Part shown: positions 27,401 to 36,031 of the stretch, piece by piece | Layout of the letters: the number at the start of each line of letters is the position of its first letter | Position numbering within the stretch: position 1 is the first letter of the stretch | Origin: Lethocerus indicus | Taxonomy: Eukaryota; Arthropoda; Insecta; Hemiptera; Belostomatidae | NCBI GenBank assembly: GCA_019843655.1 | Contig: JACDQD010000003.1 | Span: 28,508,224-28,572,223, forward strand | DNA: 64,000 bases | Direction of reading: 5' to 3' | Translations under genes and position numbers: made by a program | Notes under the pieces: generated by a model | The model's database searches: none | Seen by the model: only the letters and a program-made list of their open reading frames with translations | What the model was told of the DNA's origin: nothing

Positions 27401-30400
27401 ACAGTGGAAACTGTTCAAAGTAATCCTCAGATATTCTCTGAGAGCCAATCAGCTGGTCTGCATAATCGCAGGTTATCTGAAGTCAGCATTCAGAGTACTG
27501 TTTCCGGAGTTATCGACTCATTACCCTTGCAGATGATAAACTCACGTAATTCAAATTCAAGATTTTCAAACTTTATCATTTATATATTTATTAATACATC
27601 ACATTTCACTTCCCATTGTTATACATGAAAGTCATATAATATTTCATTTTTTAACTGCAGTTGCCCAAAGATGGTGGGGAAATAAGAGACTGGACTACGC
27701 CCTCTATTGCCCAGAGGGGTTGGCAAATTTTCCAACAAATGCTCTTCCACATCTTTTTCATGCAAGTTATTGGGAATCTTCGGATGTAATAGCATTCATC
27801 CTTAGACAGGTTATTGTCTCTAGAATTGTCTACAAGTTAGAATGTGACATAACATTATGCGATTAGAAAGCAATTATTAGTAGCTAGTACTTTATTAATT
27901 ACAGCTTGGGCGATTTGAAATTGATCAACCAACTTCTCAAGAGGAAAAAGATATGACATTTAATCCAGGACAACCAAGAGAGAAATGGATCAGAAAAAGA
28001 ACTTCTGTGAAACTCAAAGTTAGTTTTTTACTGTAGTTTTGCAGAATTTCTCATTTGAAAGTAACAACTTTTTTCTTAAATTAACATTTGTGTGTATGTA
28101 ACAGAGAAATCATTTTCAATATTATTATTTCAGTTGTATTTTAATTAACATATTAATATATTATTATTAACACTTAATAAAAACAAATCAAAATGACATC
28201 TGACAGAAATATTGTGGTCATGCAATTTCTTTCAATTAAAATTATGATATAACAATTTTGTTTGACTTATGTAAGGTTATTTTTGAGAAAAATAGCAATA
28301 CTTTCAAGTGAATATCATAATTTACGATTGTTGTAATAAACAGTCATAATTCTCACTTGCATACTAAAATCCTTATTATTGTAAATATTAATTATATTTG
28401 TTTCGGTGACACATTGGTGTTTATTTCTAGAATGTGACAGCAAATCATAGAGCAAATGATGTACTGGTGAAAGAGGGGGCACCACAGTGTCTGACTGCAC
28501 GTTTTATGTATGGACCATTAGACATGATAACACTTGCAGGTTTGTAATAAATTATCTTTCTATGTTTATTCTTCTTAAAATACCAAATATGCAGATTTGT
28601 TTTTGAGAAATACATAGAACTATAAACTTTTTAATTTCAAAACTTTTTTTTAAAGGTGAAAAAGTAGACATTCACTTAATGAAAGATAGCAGTGCTGGTG
28701 AATGGAACCTCCTTGCCACAGAAGTTACTGATAAAACTGGCAGAGTAACTTACACAATTCCTGATCATAAGGCATTAGGTTATGGACTTTATCCAGTAAA
28801 AATGGTCGTCAGGTTGGTTTCAGTAAACCATATTATATTATTATTGCTATTATGGTAATTTTCTTCAGTCCCAAAAATTAAAAATATGAGTGAACCAACA
28901 ATGTAGAGGCAATTTGAATATAAAGGGGTTTCCTAGATTTCGTGTGTTTCTGTCTCCTCTCCCTGGTTTGGTCTTTTGCTAGACCGGTTTCAGCTGCTCA
29001 CCATCTGCAAAAGACCAAACCAGGGAGAGGAAACAGAAACACACGAAATCTACGGTATTCCAATTCCTTGTAAACCACAAAACAGGTATTTCAAAAGACA
29101 GGAAGTTTATTCTTGTTTTAATTTCCAATAATATTAATAACCTTATTTATTGTTTGCATTATAAAACTTTGTGCATTCAGAGAGAGCTGAAAGTGTGGTA
29201 ATTTGTTGACATTGATGTTTTAGAGGTGATCATACATCTGTGGATTTTTCACTTGTGGTAGTCCCTCCAAGAACGGAATGTGTTGTATTTAGTATTGATG
29301 GTTCATTTACTGCCAGTATGTCAGTCACTGGTAGAGATCCCAAAGTGAGGGCTGGAGCAGTTGATGTTGTGAGGCAAGTATCAGTTTTACTGTTCCTCTG
29401 AATGTTGAAAATAATATTAATACTCTTTTGTCCGTATCAGGAAATAATTGATCGTGCTGGTTCACATTCATATAGAAAGTTTAAATTTTCTCATTCATTA
29501 CAGAGGTAATACCTCTTTCATAATGAATATATACTTCCTGTTAAAGGTACTGGCAGGAATTGGGCTATCTCATAGTATACATAACTGGTCGCCCTGATAT
29601 GCAACAGACTCGTGTATTAGCATGGTTGGCCCAGCATAATTTCCCCCACGGCCTTGTTTCCTTCGCTGATGGTCTGTCCACCGACCCCCTTGGCCATAAG
29701 GCTGTCTACCTAAAAAATCTAATTCAGGTTGGTATTTATCCAACCTTAACTGATTTTAAGTAAATTTGTTTTGAGCGGTGAACTTTCATTGTTAATTAAC
29801 CTCCTAGAAATTTGAACTTCAAATTTTTTATTTAGTTGTTTCCACTATTTTTCTGGACATTATCTTTTTTTAGCACTTGGACTAAGTTTGAAAATTGGAA
29901 ATTATTCCTTTGTATTTTCTTCTTAATTGTATGATCTCAATGAATCCACATTTTTTATTCTATATAAAAAATTAAATAAATAACCTATATATATAATATT
30001 ATTTGAAATTATTCTGAATTATAATATATAAGCGTAATGCCTCTACATACTAATGGAAGACTATTGTAGCCTAGCAGGATGTAGCACAAATGATCTCATG
30101 ATATCATTTTTGGCATTTATGGTTAACCTACTAACTAAAGCTTTTGTGAGGCAGTTATACTGTGGAACATACTGTTAACCAATCAGGCCTTTATACCAAT
30201 CAGCCTGCATAATGTTTTATCTAATGTATTTTTCTCCTTGCCATTACAATATTAGACTCATTTAATTATTATCTTTTCCCAATCAACAAAAACTTATAAA
30301 AGTAAACACTCCCAATAGTGTCAAATTATGCATTTGACAGAAATGGTGTTTCAGGAGCATGGTGTGGTTATATACGTGGCATATGGTAGCAGCAAGGACA

Positions 30401-32143
30401 TTTCCGTGTATACTGCTGTTGGTTTGAAACCTTCACAAATATTTATAGTGGGCAAAGTATCAAAGAAGCATCACTCTCAGGCCACAATCCTGAGTGAGGG
30501 ATATGCGGCCCATTTGAATAGCCTGATGTCTCATGGTGGCTCGAGGCCAGCCCAAGGTAATGCCCGAATGGTCCTAGTACCAAGAGCTGCATTCAGCCAC
30601 AATGCATCAATGCGCCGGCGCAGGTAAATTTTGTTTTAAAAATTGTATTGTTCATTTTTCTTTTACAAAGTCAATAATAATAGTTGTTTTTCAGGATTGC
30701 TATACTAATTGCAGTAGTGTAACTATACTTTTTGATCTTTAAACAGAAAAAATAATTAGTTACATAATATAAATGGTGAATGTTGAACTATTGAATGTAT
30801 TAAATTATATACTTATAAGATATTGAAATAGCAGTAGGGATTATTTTAAAGATATGTTTGTATGGAAAATTAATATGTTTAAAAATTCTTTAAAATCATT
30901 TTCAATAAACCAGCAACAGTAACAGTGATGACCAAATAAGCAGTGGGCTTGCATGCTTGACTCATAGCTTGTACCTTTAGTTCCACCACTGCTTATAATT
31001 AGCTCTTCAGCTTGCATTTTAGAAAATACAAATTCCTGTTGAAAATACAAATAATTCATTTTATGTGCGGAAAAGGAAGTATCTATCATCACTTAGTAAG
31101 ATCTGAATTTCTCTCATTGTTTATGAATACTGGTTTTCACCACTCAATTTTTTGATGTGATAGCCGCTTCCAACTTATTAAATAAATCATACCCATGCAA
31201 CGAGTAAAACTTGGTCACTATTGGAAATAGTAAAGTTTAAATTATATAGTTATGTACCTGGAACAATGCACATTTAGACTGTTTTATATATAATACCACA
31301 TTTTTTGCTAGGAATCTGATCCATATTAAACTTTAAATTGTATTTATCTTGAAGAACAGAAAAGTTAAAAAAATATAATGATGGTTAATAATTAATTCTG
31401 TCCAAAAATGTGCACCCACATAATGTATTTCAATAATATCAGCAAATGATTTTTCCATTATTTTTTAAACTATTGATCAGCATATCTCACTATTGTTTTG
31501 ATCTCTAAATTTTAAGCATCACCTGCCTCTTATCTTATGTTTACATAATTTGGTCATATTCTATTATCACTGTTTCAATATTTTTAGAGGAGAGTTGCAC
31601 AGAAAATGTAAATAGTCCCCAAATCATTTTTGTTCTCCTTTTTGTTTTTAATAAAAAAACTGTACATACCCTGTATGTATTTCAACGCTTTGAAAATGGT
31701 GTGCATGGTCTCTAAGCCTTGCTACTCATTATCCCAATACATAGATTTATTAAAAATTGCCAACATATTCCCCACATATCAAGGAATTGACACTTCTCAA
31801 ACATAAATATCTAACATAATTATTTTGAAGGTTTTAAGGATTTGATTATAATTAATTAAAATCAGCTATCAAAGAGCTACTGCAAAAAGGTGCCTGAGAC
31901 ATAACTTGTGGCAACAAATATACTATATGTCTCAAACAATGTTTTCCAATTATTTTTTATATTCTGGCTGGTCCTTGAAATTACTGTGATTACGAATTCA
32001 TCATTTAATGTATCTGTAATTTTTTGTACTGTCATAATTTTTACATTAATACCATTTGAATTGTTTAAATTTATTAGATATTTAATCTATTAATTTAGTA
32101 TACACATTATACTTTTCATATATTTTATTTAAAATAAATATAA

Positions 32144-32213
<70 letters not shown>

Positions 32214-32893
32214 AATTTATCTTTATCATTTAACTGAGCTTAAAATTACAGTAAATGAACCATTTTGTTCATAATGTTTGTCCAGAGTTTATTTTTCTGC
32301 ATTTAAATCTCTTTTATGTATTTTTCCCTTGTTTATTCCATTATATGACTGAAAATATTAATGTTATTGGTAAATCCAAAAATTACATTACCTTGAACAG
32401 GGTAGATTTAAATTGCTTATTAGTTGATGTCATAGTGATTCATGATCATGATGGCCTAAAAGTTCTAAAATAGAAATGTTGAAATAACATTAATTTAACT
32501 ATGAATTAAATATTCTGTATGATAATAATGTTAATGGCTAAAAGGTGAATTGAAAAAAATGATATTTCTAAATTTGGTTGGTTCTTTAATGTTTTCAACA
32601 TTTATATATCAGGTTATATTTGTCAATCAAAATTTGTTATACTTATATGTACTCTGATTTCATATCACCCTAATTTATTACAAAATATCAAGTAAATATT
32701 GGTTATTAAAATTTTTTAGTAATTCTTTATAAGCTTTTGAACATTGAATGTTTTTTTGTATTTTTTACAATTTACTCATTTCTGCCAATTTGTTTATATT
32801 ATTTCATTCTTTTTTTTATCTAATATTTGTAATTTGTAGTCATTTTTGTATCTTATATTGAGAATGCTATTTTTGGTGTGTGGTATGTGTGTA

Positions 32894-32977
<84 letters not shown>

Positions 32978-35900
32978 CACACACACACACACAGAGGGGT
33001 CCAAAAAAATGTATCCACTGTTTAACAGTCCATAACTTGCAAACTAATTGATGGAGTTGTCTCATTTTTGGTGAAAGTGTAGCTTAAAGTGTAACTTAAA
33101 GATATCACTGTAGGTGTTCCAAATGGTCACCATTAACATCCACACACAAACGATGCCGCCGGACTGCAAGCACGAACTTCTGACTGCAACGTGTTCAGTT
33201 GGATATTTGCACATGAATGTACGATAGATTCCCGAAGTTCATCCAATGTGCGTGGCTTTTGTCGATAAACGACGTCCTTTAGTGTTCCCCACAGGTAAAA
33301 GTCCAGAGGAGTTAAGTCTGGGGGACGTGGTGGATACTGTACAGCACCTCTACACCTATCCACCTTCCTGGAAGATTTTCGTCGAGATAAGCCCTAACAC
33401 GATTTTGATAGTGGGCTGGGGCACCATCTTGTTGAAAGTAAAATCTTCCGTCTCCATACAAGTCTCGGATGGCAGGTAAAAAGGATGTTTGACGCTTCTG
33501 AAGGTACACCTCACCGGTAACTGTGCCGCCAAAGAAGAATGGCCCAATCAAGCCCCGGTAAGACAACCCACACCACACATTTACTCCTGACAAATTCACG
33601 GCTTTGTCTACATGGACGTTCAGACTCTCATCGTTGCGCACCATGTTCTTTAACCACTCGCTGTACTCCATTCTACGATCTGGGTCGTCTTCGTTCATTG
33701 CGTGTAGCAATCTTGGGATGTTGCACTTCCCCACTTTGCTGTCTTCAAAATTCGCCGAACACTTGAGCGACTCACTCCAGTTTCACGGGCACACTGTCTC
33801 ACAGACTTCTGTGGTGAGCGAGTGAATTGTTGTAACACAAGATGGGACTTGTTACTGTTAAAGGTCGTCCAGATCGTTGTTGTGTACATCTTTAACACAG
33901 CCTTTGGCGTCAAATTTGTCTCGAATGCGACGAATCGTTAAACGTGTCGGTGGCTCTGTTTGATACTCATTTCGCCATTGCCGTTGAACCTCGTTAATGT
34001 TTTCGTACTTAAAATACCACTTCAAAACTGACTTCCTTTCATCGAATGTAAGCCTTGCGCCAGCCATGTTTACTCGAGTAACAAGGTACAACTAACGACA
34101 AAACACTGACTATCTGGCGACTGTCATCTGACAAAACAAAACTACGCAATACAACGCTTGTATGGCCATTGCCGGAACTACAAACTATAACACTACCAAA
34201 AATGAAACATCTCCGTCAATTAGCTTGCAAGTTATGGACTTTTAAACAGTGAATACATTTTTTTGTACCCCTCTGCGTATATATATATATATATATATAC
34301 GCATATATTTATTTATTTAAAATTGTTAGCATATTTTTACATTACTTTCTTCATTTTCTCTCTACTTCAGTTAGAGTTAGAATTTTAAACCATAGCATAC
34401 CATTGTTTTACTTATAGTTGGATATATCTAAACTTTATTTAATTCTCTTTATTTATACATTTGAAAATTTTTTTACGAAACAGATGCGGAAGTGGATTGG
34501 TAGCAAAGCGCTCAGACGTATGAGACAATTGTGGATAAAAGATTTAAAAAAATATATTGTCATTATATCTATGCAATTATTGTTCATCATGGAACACTTT
34601 CCAGAGGTAACTCTCCCAATTTGTCTAATAACTCTAATATCCTGGGAACACTGATATTTGTTATGTTTTAGTTTAATTTTTCATGATGAGTGTTCCCAGT
34701 GATTATGTCCATAATTTAATAATAGTTATATGAGCACGACATTTGGCACAGAAAATATAACATGTACTACTAAAAATGTTCACTTGTGCACTTAATAAAA
34801 GACAACATTAAAATAACACTGTGCACATCATACTTACTAAAAAACTGGTAAATTTAAATGGCACTTACAAGTCTGATTCAAGGCATGCACATCTAATCCA
34901 GGAAGGTCGATGAACAAAATTTCTTTTGGAATGTTTTGGGAATGTTTGCTTGCTGTAACATGTTACTTTTCCATGCATGTAGAAATGGTGCATGACATAA
35001 CTTGCACTTAAGTGACCTGTTTTCATCAATTATTAAAATAATCATTTAACAAGTAATTGCACTTCTCAGTGAAGAATGCATTCAGAATAGTTTTTTAACC
35101 AGTATTAAAACCAGGGTGATAACAGCAATAATAGTACAAATATTCAGAGCTGTAAAGAGTATCCAGTTAAAGTGAATTGATTTTAGATTTTCAGTGTAGA
35201 CCATCAGCATTATGAATATTGAAGGATTTCTAACTGTGTCCACCTTACAAGAAGCCGATCAATGGAACAGAACATACTTTTTCTTTTTTTAACATAATTT
35301 GAATTGACCATCATGTAGTCAGCCATAGGATAGTTTTAGAATTAAAGCCATAAAAAGTAAGTGAATATTCCATGTTATACACAACATTTCTGTTGTATGA
35401 CAGAAATACCCCAGAAGGACAATATCAGCAGTTCTCCAGCAATTAATAACCTTCCTAAAGAATTTTCTTAAAAGGAATTTAGTAAATTAAACAAATGTTG
35501 TGTAGTAGCATTCTTTGTATATAAATAGAGGGGTTATGAAGCAACACATGATCTAATTCAGTAAATACTTCAGTACATATCGAACATATTTTAGAGGAGT
35601 ATTCTATTACGAAGAGGGCTTCAGGTAGTTACAGATTATTTATAATGGCACTAGAAAGTCAGGATTATAGAAAGGAATTTCCTTCTCTTCTCTTAGTTCA
35701 TTTTGTTACATTTATGTAAAAGTTTTCCTGGAAAAGTGAACTCAATGAGAATGATATTGAATAAACAAAAAATTGGTCATAATATTAGGTGTTTTGTTGG
35801 ACTCTGAGTTTTATTATGTGGTACCTTTTTCTGGAATATTTATTACAGAAAGTTTCCGTTTAAAAACTCACAATTGGTCAGGGACATTTTTAATGCAATA

Positions 35901-36031
35901 TATTGCAAAGAGATTTGAAGAATTGCTTATTTAATTAATTTTTTGTTAGCTTTAGATCAGCGAAACGAACTACATCGTTTCCAATTGGTAGCAGTGCTTT
36001 GGACAAGCTGAGCAGAACAGACAGGTTATGA
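18408..36031 (+). CDS. rdgB: RdgB: membrane-associated phosphatidylinositol transfer protein (PITPNM/Nir2 family), 25 coding exons
   Basis: RdgB moves phosphatidylinositol and phosphatidic acid between ER and plasma membrane at contact sites and sustains PIP2 signalling, notably in fly photoreceptors. Joining 25 exons gives 3603 nt with every intron phase matching, so 1200 residues plus stop, in the family's size range. The PITP domain spans residues 1-268, opening [21 protein letters not shown]59 and K61, inositol-lipid contact residues in this family, are present. The FFAT motif EFFDCQE (384-390) follows an acidic tract. GDSVGS begins at about 604 and the DDHD region runs to about 847. LNS2 spans about 970-1175, with SIDGS at 997-1001 where lipins have DxDxT, so it should bind phosphatidic acid rather than hydrolyse it. 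The start was chosen because it is the PITP N-terminus, 28 nt inside an exon opened by tttcag. The last exon is the least certain. Confidence 0.97.
18598..18730 (+). CDS. rdgB: rdgB exon 2 (PITP domain)
   Basis: Opens with KKSREES and ends in [11 protein letters not shown]. It contains T59 and K61. The donor is gtatgc; the exon ends in phase 1 within the Gly codon before TrpLeuLys. Confidence 0.95.
19089..19292 (+). CDS. rdgB: rdgB exon 3 (PITP domain)
   Basis: Runs from [20 protein letters not shown] through [13 protein letters not shown] to [11 protein letters not shown], a strongly conserved PITP core. The acceptor is ttttctag and the donor gtttgt; phase 1 to 1. Confidence 0.95.
19477..19616 (+). 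CDS. rdgB: rdgB exon 4 (PITP domain)
   Basis: Encodes [20 protein letters not shown] and on to [10 protein letters not shown]. The acceptor is tttcag, the donor gtaatt; ends in phase 0. Confidence 0.95.
20178..20295 (+). CDS. rdgB: rdgB exon 5 (PITP domain)
   Basis: Encodes [20 protein letters not shown], typical of the C-terminal half of the PITP fold. The acceptor is ttgacag, the donor gtaagc; ends in phase 1. Confidence 0.95.
20459..20590 (+). CDS. rdgB: rdgB exon 6 (end of PITP domain)
   Basis: Encodes [15 protein letters not shown] and the closing helix [12 protein letters not shown]. After it comes the longest intron of the 5' half of the gene (20591-23442). The acceptor is tgtttcag, the donor gtactc; phase 1. 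Confidence 0.95.
20645..20727. repeat. 37-bp tandem duplication with an internal palindrome
   Basis: Two copies of a 37-bp unit (from 20645 and 20682) plus the start of a third. Each holds the near-palindrome aatgtttgttaaacatt. It lies in rdgB intron 6, just after exon 6. The rest of that 2.85-kb intron is AT-rich with nothing else recognised. Confidence 0.85.
23443..23632 (+). CDS. rdgB: rdgB exon 7 (Ser/Glu-rich linker)
   Basis: Follows the PITP domain with a low-complexity Ser/Asp/Glu linker ([14 protein letters not shown], then [11 protein letters not shown]). The acceptor is atttcag and the donor gtttga; 190 nt, phase 1 to 2. Composition is as expected for a disordered hinge. Confidence 0.9.
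24014..24186 (+). CDS. rdgB: rdgB exon 8 (linker and most of the FFAT motif)
   Basis: Contains [14 protein letters not shown], then a run of Asp residues, then EFFDCQ. The last residue of the FFAT motif (Glu390) is completed by exon 9. The acceptor is ttttag, the donor gtttga. Confidence 0.93.
24641..24733 (+). CDS. rdgB: rdgB exon 9 (completes FFAT)
   Basis: 93 nt, phase 1 to 1, so skipping would keep frame but change the FFAT final Glu to Asp. It encodes [20 protein letters not shown]. The acceptor is gctgtag, the donor gtaata. Confidence 0.9.
24833..25000 (+). CDS. rdgB: rdgB exon 10
   Basis: Encodes a Ser-rich stretch, then [14 protein letters not shown], the beginning of the conserved central region upstream of DDHD. 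The donor is gtgagg; phase 1. Confidence 0.93.
25087..25249 (+). CDS. rdgB: rdgB exon 11
   Basis: Encodes [20 protein letters not shown] and [17 protein letters not shown], conserved in PITPNM proteins. The acceptor is cttcag, the donor gtatgt; ends in phase 2. Confidence 0.94.
25369..25586 (+). CDS. rdgB: rdgB exon 12
   Basis: Encodes [26 protein letters not shown] and NGTVTFI just ahead of the GDSVGS motif. The acceptor is tttttag, the donor gtgagt. Confidence 0.95.
26138..26233 (+). CDS. rdgB: rdgB exon 13 (GDSVGS motif)
   Basis: Encodes [14 protein letters not shown], the lipase-like signature of the PITPNM/DDHD family. 96 nt, phase 1 to 1. The acceptor is attacag, the donor gtaagg. Confidence 0.95.
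26341..26398 (+). CDS. rdgB: rdgB exon 14
   Basis: Short 58-nt exon encoding [13 protein letters not shown], a basic/Ser linker before DDHD. The acceptor is cttacag, the donor gtatgt; phase 1 to 2, so skipping would break the frame. Confidence 0.9.
26609..26724 (+). CDS. rdgB: rdgB exon 15 (DDHD region)
   Basis: Encodes [23 protein letters not shown] (family-typical phospholipase-like strand and turn). The acceptor is tttttcag, the donor gtaaat. Confidence 0.95.
26991..27161 (+). CDS. rdgB: rdgB exon 16 (DDHD region)
   Basis: Encodes [18 protein letters not shown] and [20 protein letters not shown]. The HPTDP segment carries conserved DDHD residues. The acceptor is ttcgcag, the donor gtaagt. 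Confidence 0.95.
27405..27545 (+). CDS. rdgB: rdgB exon 17
   Basis: Encodes [14 protein letters not shown], a variable insert within the DDHD region, ending [12 protein letters not shown]. The acceptor is tttacag, the donor gtaatt; phase 1 to 1. Confidence 0.92.
27661..27809 (+). CDS. rdgB: rdgB exon 18 (end of DDHD)
   Basis: Encodes [20 protein letters not shown] and [20 protein letters not shown], the closing part of the DDHD region. The acceptor is aactgcag, the donor gttatt; ends in phase 0. Confidence 0.95.
27905..28018 (+). CDS. rdgB: rdgB exon 19
   Basis: Encodes [16 protein letters not shown] and [15 protein letters not shown], linking DDHD to the LNS2 region. Symmetric 114-nt exon in phase 0. 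Confidence 0.94.
28431..28539 (+). CDS. rdgB: rdgB exon 20
   Basis: Encodes [19 protein letters not shown] and [15 protein letters not shown], conserved ahead of LNS2. The acceptor is tttctag, the donor gtttgt. Confidence 0.94.
28656..28812 (+). CDS. rdgB: rdgB exon 21
   Basis: Encodes [20 protein letters not shown] and [12 protein letters not shown], a beta-rich segment before LNS2. The acceptor is tttaaag, the donor gttggt; phase 2. Confidence 0.94.
28934..29052. repeat. Foldback (inverted repeat) element in rdgB intron 21
   Basis: The arms 28934-28979 and 29007-29052 are each 46 nt and reverse-complementary with one mismatch (c at 28954 in gtctcc against gtttcc). The loop is 27 nt and reads agaccggtttcagctgctca. 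It keeps CpG sites in CpG-poor surroundings. It looks like a small foldback MITE. In pre-mRNA it would form a hairpin of about 46 bp within a 411-nt intron. Confidence 0.9.
29224..29373 (+). CDS. rdgB: rdgB exon 22 (start of LNS2), with a GC donor
   Basis: Encodes [20 protein letters not shown] and [13 protein letters not shown], the LNS2 beginning with SIDGS. The reading frame demands that the exon end at 29373, and the intron then begins gcaagt: a GC-AG intron. The rest of the donor (AG|gcaagt) is strong. Confidence 0.95.
29547..29727 (+). CDS. rdgB: rdgB exon 23 (LNS2)
   Basis: Encodes [20 protein letters not shown] and [14 protein letters not shown], the HAD-like core of LNS2. The acceptor is ttaaag, the donor gttggt; ends in phase 0. 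Confidence 0.96.
30355..30623 (+). CDS. rdgB: rdgB exon 24 (end of LNS2)
   Basis: Encodes [28 protein letters not shown] and [19 protein letters not shown], ending in an Arg cluster MRRRR/S. Read past the donor (cag|gtaaat) the frame meets TAA at once, so intron retention would give a protein ending RRRR. The normal end is taken to be exon 25. Confidence 0.95.
30624..32991. other. Left part of rdgB last intron, with TA/GT microsatellites
   Basis: AT-rich intronic DNA with no exon recognised. It contains a TA repeat of about 59 nt (32147-32205) and a compound tract of GT, TA and CA runs (about 32885-32991) that abuts the mariner end. Because GT runs face CA runs across the TA core, the compound tract is partly self-complementary and can form a hairpin or cruciform. 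Confidence 0.85.
32992..34275 (-). mobile_element. Mariner/Tc1-like DNA transposon, inactive copy
   Basis: Both ends read CAGAGGGGT(C/A)CAAAAAA or its reverse complement. Inverted similarity continues inward for about 80 bp with a handful of mismatches. The length of 1284 bp is typical for mariner/Tc1. Flanking DNA on both sides is TA-rich, consistent with TA target use, although the microsatellites hide the exact duplication. It lies antisense in the last rdgB intron. It keeps many CpGs where the host DNA has few, suggesting an insertion younger than the CpG loss around it. The subfamily cannot be fixed without a search. Confidence 0.95.
33133..34067 (-). pseudogene. Broken transposase of the mariner/Tc1-like element
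   Basis: It starts [17 protein letters not shown] at 34067, an N-terminal helix-turn-helix of the kind shared with Tc3-like insect transposases ([18 protein letters not shown]). A second helix-turn-helix ([19 protein letters not shown]) lies in another frame at about 33810-33740. The catalytic part includes [19 protein letters not shown] (second catalytic Asp) and [16 protein letters not shown] (third Asp), split over two frames that swap near 33360. At least three frame changes make it non-functional. The region of the first catalytic Asp looks shortened. Confidence 0.93.
34276..34302. repeat. Palindromic TA tract next to the transposon end
   Basis: A perfect palindrome, gcg, then about 20 nt of alternating TA, then cgc, overlaps the last base of the transposon. 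It may be an expanded TA target site or copied terminal bases. Confidence 0.85.
34303..35949. other. Right part of rdgB last intron
   Basis: AT-rich and CpG-poor. A possible acceptor at 34483 (cgaaacag) could also join exon 24 in frame and would give a 13-residue tail before a stop; exon 25 is preferred because of its content. Confidence 0.5.
35950..36031 (+). CDS. rdgB: rdgB exon 25, probable last coding exon
   Basis: The acceptor is ttttgttag. Joined to the phase-2 end of exon 24 it gives [20 protein letters not shown], then LSRTDRL and a TGA at 36029-36031. A basic, Ser-rich continuation of the RRR cluster is what I recall for insect RdgB tails. A weak donor (gacag|gttatg at 36025) inside it could lead to a further exon, so the very C-terminus is not settled. 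Confidence 0.7.

Noticed and set aside
30695..30720. Alternative last rdgB exon after a ttttcag acceptor 71 nt past exon 24
   Set aside because: Gives IAILIAVV and stop, a hydrophobic end unlike the basic/Ser tail obtained from 35950. Cannot be fully excluded.
32794..33065. Open frames made of Ile-Tyr and Cys-Val repeats
   Set aside because: Translations of TA and GT microsatellites; the same applies at 40560-40711, 42787-42978 and 43048-43366.
34484..34522. Alternative last rdgB exon after cgaaacag
   Set aside because: In frame it gives [12 protein letters not shown] and stop, with less fitting content than [10 protein letters not shown] from 35950; kept only as a possibility.
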